A stretch of 22,181 bases of DNA from UBA4823 sp034436035 (GTDB lineage: Bacteria > Chloroflexota > Anaerolineae > Anaerolineales > UBA4823), in assembly GCA_034436035.1 (NCBI GenBank), contig DAOTVW010000173.1, positions 1 to 22,181 on the forward strand. Direction: 5' to 3'. Numbering within the stretch: position 1 is the stretch's first letter; each line of letters starts with the position of its first letter. Below, piece by piece: positions 1 to 8,787 of this stretch. The notes under the pieces are model-generated. The model had not been told where the DNA came from. It saw only the letters and a program-made list of their open reading frames with translations, and did no database searches. Position numbers and translations under genes: made by a program.

Positions 1-490
1 GACCAATCTTTCCCATTCCCACAATGCCAAGCGTTGCACCATTCAGGTCCGCGCCCAACCAGCCGGCTGGTGACCATGTTTTCCACTTTCCATTGCGGGC
101 ATCTTGACTTGCCTCTGGCAATCGGCGAGCCATAGCTAACATCAACGCCATTGCCAAGTCGGCAGTGGCATCCGTCAACACGCCTGGCGTAAAACCGACG
201 GGAATAGATCGCCGGGTGCATTCTGCCACATCTATGTTATCGTATCCAACTGCCATATTACTGATGACACGCAAACGCGGCGCTCGGTCGAGCAATTCCT
301 GGTTCACTTTGATGGTGAGCAGGCAAAAAAGGCCTTCAGCTTGATCCAGATAGGGTTCCAGAGCGGGATCGAAATGGGTTGCATCCCAAGGCCCACGGAC
401 GATGTGGCATTTGCCTTCTAAGCTACGCAACCACTCCTCTGGCAAACTATGGGTAAGGATTACGAGCGGAAGTTCAGGGTTAGTGGTCAT
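1..490 (-). CDS. D-2-hydroxyacid dehydrogenase, glyoxylate/hydroxypyruvate reductase type (partial, N-terminal half)
   Basis: About 163 residues are present, starting at the ATG complementary to 488-490 behind an AGGAGA ribosome site; the C-terminal half lies beyond the left edge. Visible landmarks are the substrate-domain stretch VGYDNIDV, then PVGFTPGVLTDATADLAMA, then the start of the Rossmann nucleotide loop GIVGMGKIG at the window edge. This order and the TPGVLTDATADLA wording are typical of the glyoxylate reductase/D-glycerate dehydrogenase group, which reduces glyoxylate or hydroxypyruvate with NAD(P)H in the cytoplasm. The catalytic Arg, Glu and His lie in the missing half, so the exact substrate cannot be judged. 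Its 5' end faces the accessory island, with about 90 bp between its start and the island's left repeat. The family call is firm; the substrate is inference. Confidence 0.9.
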   Translation of the reverse strand, partial: MTTNPELPLVILTHSLPEEWLRSLEGKCHIVRGPWDATHFDPALEPYLDQAEGLFCLLTIKVNQELLDRAPRLRVISNMAVGYDNIDVAECTRRSIPVGFTPGVLTDATADLAMALMLAMARRLPEASQDARNGKWKTWSPAGWLGADLNGATLGIVGMGKIG

Positions 491-580
491 GGTATTTTCT
501 CCTGGAGGGATATGTTACAACGCTAGTTTACCGTAGAATAAGGATTAATGGATAAAAATTTTAATAAAAGATAGATACAA

Positions 581-687
581 TACCTTCGCCAAAATTGGCT
601 AAATAAAAAGGGCAAATCGAGTCAAGTTATGTCTCTCACAGCCCAAAATTACTCGAAAAGCCTACGGCAGATATTTTAACGCTTTTA
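581..687 (+). repeat. Left copy of a ~107-bp direct repeat (5' end of a transposase gene)
   Basis: This stretch is near-identical to 8954-9061 in the same orientation. Both begin taccttcgccaaaattggct, continue through an A-rich tract with a one-base length difference, and contain tctctcaca/tctctcaca-type text around the former start codon. By eye the first ~78 bases differ at about six positions, and the similarity fades toward the end. In this copy an ATG at 629 would start a peptide MSLTAQNYS; in the other copy that codon is ATA. The pair brackets the accessory island. Confidence 0.75.
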
Positions 688-1174
688 TAAATCTTTACGG
701 TTCTGAGTTCAAAGATGACTTTTCTCCAGATGAGCCAGGTCATTTTCAGGATGTTGGCTGGCAGCAAACGGATCGCCATGCGGGTTTTTATGCTGGACTG
801 AAAACGCAGTAGTTACCGTACGATCCAGCGGTTCTATCAATGAATTACCCTGGCAAGCCATACATTGGTTGATTGTTCTCTTGAAGTTGTTAAAAGCAGG
901 GGGACAATACTTCCTTACGGGTGATGAAGTGATAGCCAGCAAAGCTGTGAAAGCAACCTACGGGGTGGATTGATTATTCTCCAGTATCCAGTAGCGGATC
1001 ACGCTGGGCTTGACATATTTCACCTTTTCGCTGGTGGATGTAGAAGCTACGCGTTTGTATCAGCTGCAAATGACATAAGAGGTGTACGTTATGTAAAAAA
1101 GCAGCCAGCAAAGCCAAGAAAGAATCGAAAAAACGCAAACGCGGCAGATCCAAGGGTAGCAAGAACAAGATAAG
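581..1174 (+). pseudogene. Decayed DDE transposase (IS4-like) remnant
   Basis: No single frame is open, but stitching the plus-strand frames gives an ordered set of transposase-like pieces. They are MSLTAQNYS from 629, then SYRTIQRFY near 815-840, then GGQYFLTGDEVIASK around 900-945 with ATYGVD following. Next comes LTYFTFSLVDVEA around 1005-1045, and a basic stretch reading KSQERIEK in one frame and PRKNRKNAN in another near 1110-1140. SYRTIQRF, a following GDE with its catalytic-type Asp, and a TYGVD block is the order I associate with IS4-like DDE transposases. Several stop codons and frameshifts interrupt it, so it is inactive. The exact IS family and the right end are uncertain. Confidence 0.6.
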
Positions 1175-1836
1175 GCAAGAAAGGGTACTCAGCCCAAATT
1201 GGTGCACATCCAAACCACCTTGAAAAGCTTGTTGAAAACCAATGGCAATCATTTATCGCCTGCACATTACCAGCCTGGCTATGAAAGAACTAATCAAACC
1301 AGCCGCCGATTTCAGGAAAAGTTAATTGGGGTTCAAACCAAAAAGCTGGTTCTGCCGTTTTCTGACGTAGATCATCAAGAACTACCAAATCATTCGTGCG
1401 CCAATGTCGCTGATGAACATGACGGCAAACATGAGCCCGAATTGTGGGAGGAAGCGATGGTGGGTTAAGCTGTGAATCAATGCTGACCGCCTAGATTAAT
1501 ATTTAATCTACCGCCCAGTGTATAAAATCTTTCTAGAGTAGATTTATAAAAATCCCCTTTTCGACTGGTCGTCAATTGTGACACTCAATAATGATCTGGT
1601 CTATAAGGTGAATAGCACTGTTTATCGATTGTAATCCTTATTGTCACTTTCCCCTCTATTGCAAGAATTTCAGGATATAATAGGTAAACCGTCACTCATG
1701 ATCGATTCCGACCAGGGTTGATGAATTACCCTAATGGGGCGAGTAACGGTTGAGGAATTCTGGTAAATCTTTTCATCGGATCCGCTGGAAGTAGAAGCAG
1801 GTGGTTTTGTAAGTGTGCTACACAATCGAAGTAAAT
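1175..1836. other. Gene-free, AT-rich decayed stretch between transposase remnant and methylase remnant
   Basis: No convincing gene is seen here. A short open frame over 1199-1468 could be a distant continuation of the transposase (TTLKSLLKTNGNHLS resembles the region after the basic stretch), but downstream text does not match what I expect and I do not call it. Around 1735-1810 one frame reads GRVTVEEFW before a stop and DPLEVEAGGF after it, which may be another gene scrap. No terminator or strong promoter is evident. Confidence 0.5.
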
Positions 1837-2654
1837 ATGACGAATAGTGTTATCAGCCCACTACGTTATCCTGGCTCCAAGCGATATTTTGCGGCTTATA
1901 TTGCACAGGCTTTAGAGGTAAATGACTTAAGGCCCTCCCTTTACATTGAACCATTCATTGGTGGGGAGAGCGCGGGGTTATATCTTATCCAAAGAAATTT
2001 GATTGATAAAGGCATTTCAATTGACCCGGGCCCATGGATTACCAATTTTGAGCGAAAAGTATTTTGGGATACAGATTGGCAATTTGATCAAATTGAAAAA
2101 GCACCTGTAAAACTAAAGGATTCGGAAAGTATCAGGCAAAGAAAACCAATATCTCGACGAAGATAAGATTTGGTTTGTTTTTTAAACGAACCATTTTTTC
2201 TGGAATTTTATGGACAGAGGTAGGTACAATAAGCGGTTATACACAGGCTTCTACAAATAATAATATTAATTACTGTTTTCCAATGAAGATTCTTATTAAT
2301 CGTATTCATCATGTTGCTTCCTTTTGGGATGGAATTTATGAAGTATGGGAAAGATCCAGGGAGGAAATTTTGAAAAAGACAAAAGTAACCTACCCCCATC
2401 CAACGTATTTTATTACATTGATAAACTTTTTTCAAAAGGCTGAGTTACTTTATCGTTATTACTTTAACCAAAAAAGCGATCTTTGGTTAATAAATACTTT
2501 GCTGAGCTTACCACATTAATGGCTCTTGGGTTATGACTCAGCCAATCACGTGGAGATACTTTATATGGTTTCAAGTGTACAAGAGCGAAAACAGAGGAGA
2601 GAGGTTGTTCTCTCGAACTTTGATATTTTATCTGGCTTCAACCGTCTTGGATGA
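1837..2654 (+). pseudogene. D12-class DNA adenine-N6 methyltransferase, frameshifted (Dam/DpnM-like)
   Basis: D12 methylases transfer a methyl group from S-adenosylmethionine to adenine N6 in DNA, usually to protect it from a partner nuclease. The likely start is ATG 1837, followed at once by the diagnostic SPLRYPGSK (1855-1881), then YIEPFIGG (the SAM loop, normally EPFxGG), and FWDTDW near 2070-2085. The frame is then lost at about 2100-2175. Homology resumes in another frame with RTIFSGILW and later AELLYRYYF. The catalytic DPPY/F motif falls at 2420-2431, where the sequence reads I-D-K-L-F and the frame shifts by one base. A further in-frame TAA stands at 2517-2519, before WLLGYDSA and VVLSNF, the usual family tail. 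The final TGA (2652-2654) overlaps the next start as ATGA. At least three lesions make it inactive. Confidence 0.85.
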
Positions 2655-4333
2655 TGAAGGTTCACATGCAAAACGTTAACCTGATACTTATTGAGTCAAT
2701 GCTCGCGAAATTAATTCAACTTGAAAATTTCATTGGCTGGGTATATGATTACCAGATAGCCAGAGTGATGACAAACGACTTTACGAAATATCGTGTCTTA
2801 GGCATTCCGCATAATAGTTGTCTTGCTGTAGCTTCTATTAACCCAAATGAAATGTCCCATGTGCCCGAAGAAAAACAGGAAATCATTTTGTTGTGCGTAC
2901 TCGTAGCAACGAAATTGCCGCAGGATGATGACCTAATGCGTACAAAGATAGATCACTTCAAGGATCAAAAAAGCTCAATAGGTACACCAGACCGACAAAT
3001 AGACGAAATCACGCAAAATGAGTTACAGTTTGGAGGGCTGGAATGCAGGGTGTTGGGAACATTTTTTATGGATGGAGATGGACTCTGGTTAGGGAGCGAT
3101 TTTGAATCTTTTGCAATGGTCATTTGTCTCAGTGTTTATCGCCTGCATAGAAAAGCATTAAAAAAGATTGTTAATTATTTAGATCCCATTTACCACAACG
3201 CTGCGCATGCGTTGGTTGAGCAGTTGAGGTTGAAAGGTGAAATAAAGCCTTATAAGATTGGTAAGGCATGTTATCCGTTTACTGACCGCATACACCGTCG
3301 TGATCGGCGTGCAGAGAAAGTGCCTGTTTTTGTGCAACCTGCGGATTTTCTGGCGCGCCGCACCGCAGATCTTGGCATGACTCGCACCGGAAAATCGAAA
3401 ATGATTAAGCAAATGGTTTCTGTTGTCAAGCGTGTGGCAGATGAGAGTCATGACAAGATAGGACAGATTATTTACGACATCAACGGTGAATACGCAAACG
3501 CAAATCAGCAAGACAAGGGGGCGTTGACCGATATTTATCCTGAAGACACACTACGTTATCGGATGTTAGAAACGCCTAATGTTGAAGAGCTTCAAAACAA
3601 TTTCTATATCCAATTAAACGATGGCTTTGCGATCATTCGTCGAGTTGTTGAAGAGAATAAGAACCATCAACAAAACGATGTTGCCGTTTTCTTGAACGCA
3701 TCCTTTGATGAGCCTGAAAAGGATGATCAAAGTTCTTATAGACGTTGGCAGGTGCGCACTGCGGCCTATCAGTCCATGTTATTCATGGCGGGATTTCCGG
3801 CTCCAAATAGCTCAAAGTATCAACTTGAAGCCAATCTCGCACTCTACCACCAAAAGTTGAACTTCTACTCCCACATCTGGCAGGAATTGCGCGGACAGCC
3901 CCTGGACGGCACTGCCATCATCGCCACTGACTTCCCACAAGCTGTCAAAGAAGCTCTCTCCAATCCCGACCCACTGGCTTTGGAGACGGCGCTGGCCGCC
4001 TGGGAGCCACTCGCCCCCATCGAATATGACCTGGCCAACAAAGACCGCACCCTGTTCGAGTTCGGGCAGGTGGTAGACGCCATCGAAGATGGCCAGTTTG
4101 CTCCGCCGCCGATTGAACGCTTGTGCGAAGCCATCCCCGGCGCATGGACGCACGAGCGTTTCGGCACGCGTATTTGCCACAACTGCGACGCCCGCTTTTC
4201 GTGCGATTCCTATCGCCGCTATGCACGCGGCACCCGCCAGACGGCTGAGCGTAGTATGACCTATTTTATCGATCCTGATCCCGACCAGGAAGACCGGCGC
4301 ACCAACGGGCTTAGAGATGAAATCCAGGTTTAA
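2651..4333 (+). CDS. Chimeric ORF: truncated HerA-like (DUF87) ATPase joined to the C-terminus of an Fe-S PD-(D/E)XK nuclease
   Basis: The 560-residue frame is open, but it carries two partial proteins. Residues ~25-390 match a HerA/DUF87 ATPase: VMTNDFTKYRVLGIPHNS near the N-terminus, ELQFGGLECRVLGTFF near 125, Walker A GMTRTGKS at 242-249, and the HerA signature IIYDINGEYAN with D276 and E280. The second half of that family, including the Walker B EEAHxLFP motif, is absent. Residues ~391-560 instead look like a RecB/Cas4-type nuclease tail. This has a QxxxxxxxY helix (YQLEANLALYHQKL), IIATDFP, and cysteines C509, C512 and C518 in the C-x2-C-x5-C spacing of Fe-S nucleases. The acidic EXK core and the first cysteine are missing. 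Base use changes at about 3815-3840, from AT-rich to C-rich codons, which fits a join between two sources. It starts at ATG 2651, overlapping the methylase stop, and ends 53 bp before the helicase gene. Both activities are probably lost. Confidence 0.75.
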   Translation: MMKVHMQNVNLILIESMLAKLIQLENFIGWVYDYQIARVMTNDFTKYRVLGIPHNSCLAVASINPNEMSHVPEEKQEIILLCVLVATKLPQDDDLMRTKIDHFKDQKSSIGTPDRQIDEITQNELQFGGLECRVLGTFFMDGDGLWLGSDFESFAMVICLSVYRLHRKALKKIVNYLDPIYHNAAHALVEQLRLKGEIKPYKIGKACYPFTDRIHRRDRRAEKVPVFVQPADFLARRTADLGMTRTGKSKMIKQMVSVVKRVADESHDKIGQIIYDINGEYANANQQDKGALTDIYPEDTLRYRMLETPNVEELQNNFYIQLNDGFAIIRRVVEENKNHQQNDVAVFLNASFDEPEKDDQSSYRRWQVRTAAYQSMLFMAGFPAPNSSKYQLEANLALYHQKLNFYSHIWQELRGQPLDGTAIIATDFPQAVKEALSNPDPLALETALAAWEPLAPIEYDLANKDRTLFEFGQVVDAIEDGQFAPPPIERLCEAIPGAWTHERFGTRICHNCDARFSCDSYRRYARGTRQTAERSMTYFIDPDPDQEDRRTNGLRDEIQV

Positions 4334-4386
4334 TCAGGCGTGAAAATAGATCGTTTTTTATTATCTTATCTCCAAGGAATGGAAAA

Positions 4387-7300
4387 ATGAACAACGATAA
4401 CTTGCAATCCACAATCAATCATGCGATGAAAAATGGAGGAGTACTCTTAGTCTATTATCGAACGAAGAATGGAGATGAAAGCGAACGGCTGTTAAAACCA
4501 CTTAAATGGGAGATTACCAACAGGACTTTCAAAGCCTATTGTCATAGAAAGCAAATGGAACTGACTTTTACGGTTGATAACATCCAGGAGTGGAAATTTT
4601 TCAATTCTGAGAAAGAAGCGTTGTTATATCTGCAAAACCCACCCGAAAGCACACCGGTTCGACCCACTCTTGCCCGTAATATAAGTCCCTCTACATCAAA
4701 TATCAATAATGTAACTCACCCAAAAATTCCAATATTTGCCAAAGTAACGAAAGCGGAAGAGTGGAGTGCTTTGATCCAATACTACGCAGATTGTTTATCT
4801 CTTGAAAACCGGCAACAACTCATTTTGGATACAGAGAATATTTGCAATATTGATATAGATAAAGCGACACTTTACTCATTTCTAGAAAAAGGGAGCAAAT
4901 TGATAGTTCCTAAAGGTGAAAGATTCCATCGTGGTAGGGTGAGTAAATTTATCCAAGAAGTTGTGAATGATAGAAACCAACAATTGTGTTTAGGGTATCC
5001 TTTTTTTGTTCCTAAGCCCAAAAAAGCAATTCCCCTCACTTATATTACTGTAGCAATAGAACAAGATCAGGAAAATTTTATTTTGGTCCCAGATAACCTT
5101 GAAATTAGTTATGCATTGCTTACTGAACTAAAAATGAGCGAAGAAGAGATTGCTGATTTTCTCCAGAAGTGCGAGCAAATCAACCCTGCACCCGGCGAAG
5201 CGCGCTTACAAGCTTTGGAAAATTTCGTGCAAAATAAAATCAATGAAATTTATAAAGTAACAATCCCAATAGAGACTGACTGGTTTAAGGCGGATACTAT
5301 ATATGATCGCCCTGCACTTTTCAAAGTCAAGGATAATATTGCAACTGCAAATTTAATCCGTGAGCTATATGAGCTCGCGGGCCTTGAAAAATGGGAAAAA
5401 GCTCCAATAACTCTGAGGCAATTATTAAACATCATTCCAGATCACAATTATCCTGAAGGGCAACCCTGGGAAAATGATAATAGTATCCATGTTACGCCGA
5501 TCAATCAGAATCAATTTAGAGTGATCCAAGCGATAAGGACAGAACCATTAGTGATTGTGACGGGGCCACCAGGAACAGGAAAATCGCAGGTGGTGCTCAA
5601 CCTGATTGCAGAAGCCTTTCTAAAAGGGGAAAAAGTTCTTTTTGCGAGCCGAAATAATCAAGCTGTTGATGTAGTCATGAGACGATTAATAGAGGATATA
5701 AAATTCCTCGGAGCAGTACGAACAGGAAACAAAAATAAGCGGGCAGAAGCAGCCGCTCAAATGCGAAGAGCGATGAATCAAGTAATGATCAGTGAACAGC
5801 AAGATTTGGAGGGGATAAAGAAGAATTATTTTTCCATTCGGCAACAGATGCTGCAAGATCAAACCCAGTTAGACGCGATTCGTAATTTAAAAGGCTTACT
5901 CGAATCCTACAAAGATGAACGGGAATATTTCTTAAAACTTCTTCCACAACCTATTTGTCAGGTCATTAATGACTTCATGGTCCCATATTCTGCAGCTGAG
6001 TTTGAAACACTTGTAAATTTACTATCGAGTTATCTGGATAGTATCTTGACAATCAAAGAGGAAAAAGAGAAGATTGAAAATCACCTAACAGAAATTGAGG
6101 AACGGGAAAGGTTAGACGATTCTCTCATTGCTGAGTTCCATCGAATTAAAGACCAATGGGGCTCGTTTTGTGGAAAACTTTTAGAAAAGCAGAGCTATCC
6201 CTCGATTGATGCGTTGCTCACCCATCTTTACGATTGGATTAATATCATTGAAATATTAAAAATGAAATACAAAAATCAAATGATTTCGGACGAAATCAAA
6301 AGATTAGAAAATGAGCTTGTGGATACTCAAACTGCTATCTCAGAAGATCTTCTTGGATTTGACAAATCGCTTGCTGAGCAGCTAAATCAGGAACAGCTAG
6401 AAGGATATGCCTTCCGCGCCAATGCAATGATTCAGTACCTTGTTCGTTACCTCCAAGGTGATTTATCCTTTGGCGAACGATTTTTTGAATTGATCACCTT
6501 CAAAGGGCAGTTACGCAAGAGGAAGCAGGAGATCATTGAGATACTGTTGGACTTGAATCTGCCGCAAAAAGATTGGATAAAAGTAAAGGTAACAGCAAAT
6601 AAGTTAATCCAAATCGCAGGACAATTAAAGCTTATTATGAATTCCGCCATCTTGGATCAAAAATTACAGAATTTAAGAGATACAAAACAAGGGATCCAAA
6701 AGGATTTAGAAGACAGAATCGAATTGATGGCAGCGCCAATTTTGAACGACTTGGATAAGTTAAATCGTCTGGATTTTGATTATGATGTATTATTGAATAC
6801 CTTATTGAAGATCGTTGAGAAAACCAGAGAGCTCCAAGATGACCTCGATAATGTTGTACATGTTATGCACTCTCAATTGGTAGAGAATCAAGAACAATTT
6901 AAGCTGCTTGAAAAATTACGAGCGACTCCGCTAGGCGAAATCAAATTGCTAACTATGATAGAACCCTCTTCCCCTATTGAGGAGATTCTGAACTATATTC
7001 GAGATTGGCAAAACTTGCTTGGGTTTTGGAAAGCCGACGCAGGCTATCAGCACACAACAAGAAAGCTTGCCGTTTTACCATCCGAAGAACAAGCAATAGA
7101 GATGTTAAATTCTCATCGTGAGCAGATGTTCGATCTAGGTGGTTTGATCATGCGTTTAACGTGGCAGGACCGCGTGCGCCAGGCGCCAAATGAAATTGTT
7201 CAGAAAGTAAACGATTATATTGCTGCGGTGGAAGCACTATCGCCAGAAGATCTTTCGCCAGCTGACAAAAATAAATATAAGGATATTGAAAAAGCAAATT

Positions 7301-8787
7301 TGTCTCCAACAATCCAACTATTTCCGATATGGGCAACAACAAATCTTTCTGCGCGAACGAATTTTCCTCTTGAAAGTCAATATTTTGATCTGATCATCAT
7401 AGACGAAGCCTCCCAATGCGATGTCCCCTCGGCGCTGCCTTTACTCTTCCGAGGCAAAAAAGCGGTAATCATCGGCGATCCCAACCAGCTGCGACATGTG
7501 GCCACGATAAGAAAAGAAGATGATCAGAGCCTTGCGTATAAACATGGGGTTGATATTGGCGCATTTTCCTATAATTCCCACTCCCTATTTGATTTAGCAG
7601 AAAGAAGCAGCGGAAACCATCCCGGTAGTTTGCTGTTGAATGAACATTACCGCAGCGATGCGAGGATTATTAATTTCTCGAATCAGCTTTATTATGAAAA
7701 TAGATTAACGATCAAAACCGATCTTACGCAACGAAAAATTCCAAGGACATTTTTAAACCAATTTGGAGGCATATATTGGATAGATGTAAAGGGATATGCG
7801 GAATATCCCAGAGGAGAAAGTATCTACAATCTGACTGAAGTTAAACACATTCAGACCTTCCTACCACAGCTCAGCCAATGGTTAAAGAAGAACGGACTTG
7901 ATCAATTAACGATTGGAATTGTAACTCCCTATAGGGCACAGAATGATTATATCAAACAGCAACTCTCAGATACTGATTGGGAAAATCGAATCACCATTGG
8001 GACTGCCCATCAGTTTCAGGGCGACGAACGGGATGTGATGATCTTTTCTCCAGTCATCAGCCAGGGAATCAAGAAGGAAAGTTTACGCTGGTTACAACAA
8101 ACACGAAATCTGCTCAATGTGGCTGTTTCCCGGGCACGGGTAATCCTATTTGTGTTAGGCGATTTTGAGTATTGTAAATCACTGGAAAATGGACATTGTT
8201 TTAAAGAGCTTGCTGAATACGTTGAAAGATCAAGTGACCGCATTATCAGCAATGAACAAATTTCTAGCTGGCTTGAAGACTCCAGGGTTGATATTATTGG
8301 AATTGTAACCACACCCCACAATCCTGAATACAATCGCACCACTTTGCGGCGTTTTATTTCTTCTTGTTCTGATTTTGTTTGGTGGGTAGATCGTTACTTC
8401 AACGACCATGTTATGGATTTGTTTCGTGATGTTTTCAAAAATCCAAATGTTTATATACAAGATATACGCCTTCTCACTGCAAAAGAACTAACTCAAGCCA
8501 GTGAGAACAACAAACCAGAACTCAAACTCACAAAGTATCATCTCCTCCGAAAAGAACTCGCTTCGAGGGGTATAAACTTTGAAATTCGGCTTCTTAATCG
8601 GCGAGATCTTCCGCATGATCGGTTTCTTTACACGGCTGACAAGGCAATCAATATGCCACCGTTTGCAAGTGCTTATGGTGATCATCGCAATGTGAGTGAG
8701 TACACCTTTTCCAAGACGGATAAAAGAGCATTTTTTGAGGAGTATTGGAACAAGGGAGAGGTCATTCCAGAGCAGCCAACCTCTTAA
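4387..8787 (+). CDS. WYL-like / superfamily I helicase (UPF1/COG1112-like) / PLD-like protein, putative defence effector
   Basis: This 1466-residue protein is the only intact gene of the island; it starts at ATG 4387 behind AAGGAA. Residues 1-85 look like a WYL-type ligand module (GVLLVYYR, RLLKPLKW, TFKAYC). Residues ~85-370 hold an undefined segment usual before such helicases. The helicase core has Walker A GPPGTGKSQ (393-401), ASRNNQAVDVV, Walker B IIIDEASQ (D1006, E1007), GDPNQL (1030-1035), NEHYRSD (1085-1091), GTAHQFQGDERD (1205-1216) and NVAVSRAR (1244-1251). About 500 residues rich in Glu, Lys and Leu between ~430 and ~930 are probably a coiled-coil insertion. Residues ~1280-1460 resemble a PLD-like domain, with VWWVDRYF and HDRF at 1410-1413 in place of the classical HxK. 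Likely ATP-driven remodelling of RNA or DNA in the cytoplasm. Its neighbours point to anti-phage defence; the resemblance to type II Mokosh (helicase plus PLD) is inference. Confidence 0.85.
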   Translation: MNNDNLQSTINHAMKNGGVLLVYYRTKNGDESERLLKPLKWEITNRTFKAYCHRKQMELTFTVDNIQEWKFFNSEKEALLYLQNPPESTPVRPTLARNISPSTSNINNVTHPKIPIFAKVTKAEEWSALIQYYADCLSLENRQQLILDTENICNIDIDKATLYSFLEKGSKLIVPKGERFHRGRVSKFIQEVVNDRNQQLCLGYPFFVPKPKKAIPLTYITVAIEQDQENFILVPDNLEISYALLTELKMSEEEIADFLQKCEQINPAPGEARLQALENFVQNKINEIYKVTIPIETDWFKADTIYDRPALFKVKDNIATANLIRELYELAGLEKWEKAPITLRQLLNIIPDHNYPEGQPWENDNSIHVTPINQNQFRVIQAIRTEPLVIVTGPPGTGKSQVVLNLIAEAFLKGEKVLFASRNNQAVDVVMRRLIEDIKFLGAVRTGNKNKRAEAAAQMRRAMNQVMISEQQDLEGIKKNYFSIRQQMLQDQTQLDAIRNLKGLLESYKDEREYFLKLLPQPICQVINDFMVPYSAAEFETLVNLLSSYLDSILTIKEEKEKIENHLTEIEERERLDDSLIAEFHRIKDQWGSFCGKLLEKQSYPSIDALLTHLYDWINIIEILKMKYKNQMISDEIKRLENELVDTQTAISEDLLGFDKSLAEQLNQEQLEGYAFRANAMIQYLVRYLQGDLSFGERFFELITFKGQLRKRKQEIIEILLDLNLPQKDWIKVKVTANKLIQIAGQLKLIMNSAILDQKLQNLRDTKQGIQKDLEDRIELMAAPILNDLDKLNRLDFDYDVLLNTLLKIVEKTRELQDDLDNVVHVMHSQLVENQEQFKLLEKLRATPLGEIKLLTMIEPSSPIEEILNYIRDWQNLLGFWKADAGYQHTTRKLAVLPSEEQAIEMLNSHREQMFDLGGLIMRLTWQDRVRQAPNEIVQKVNDYIAAVEALSPEDLSPADKNKYKDIEKANLSPTIQLFPIWATTNLSARTNFPLESQYFDLIIIDEASQCDVPSALPLLFRGKKAVIIGDPNQLRHVATIRKEDDQSLAYKHGVDIGAFSYNSHSLFDLAERSSGNHPGSLLLNEHYRSDARIINFSNQLYYENRLTIKTDLTQRKIPRTFLNQFGGIYWIDVKGYAEYPRGESIYNLTEVKHIQTFLPQLSQWLKKNGLDQLTIGIVTPYRAQNDYIKQQLSDTDWENRITIGTAHQFQGDERDVMIFSPVISQGIKKESLRWLQQTRNLLNVAVSRARVILFVLGDFEYCKSLENGHCFKELAEYVERSSDRIISNEQISSWLEDSRVDIIGIVTTPHNPEYNRTTLRRFISSCSDFVWWVDRYFNDHVMDLFRDVFKNPNVYIQDIRLLTAKELTQASENNKPELKLTKYHLLRKELASRGINFEIRLLNRRDLPHDRFLYTADKAINMPPFASAYGDHRNVSEYTFSKTDKRAFFEEYWNKGEVIPEQPTS

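Noticed and set aside
709..942. Minus-strand 77-residue open frame
   Set aside because: It is antisense to transposase-like pieces and has no domain or ribosome site.
1199..1468. An 89-residue plus-strand open frame as a separate gene
   Set aside because: Low-complexity, no ribosome site, no recognised motif, and located in the decayed region after the transposase pieces.
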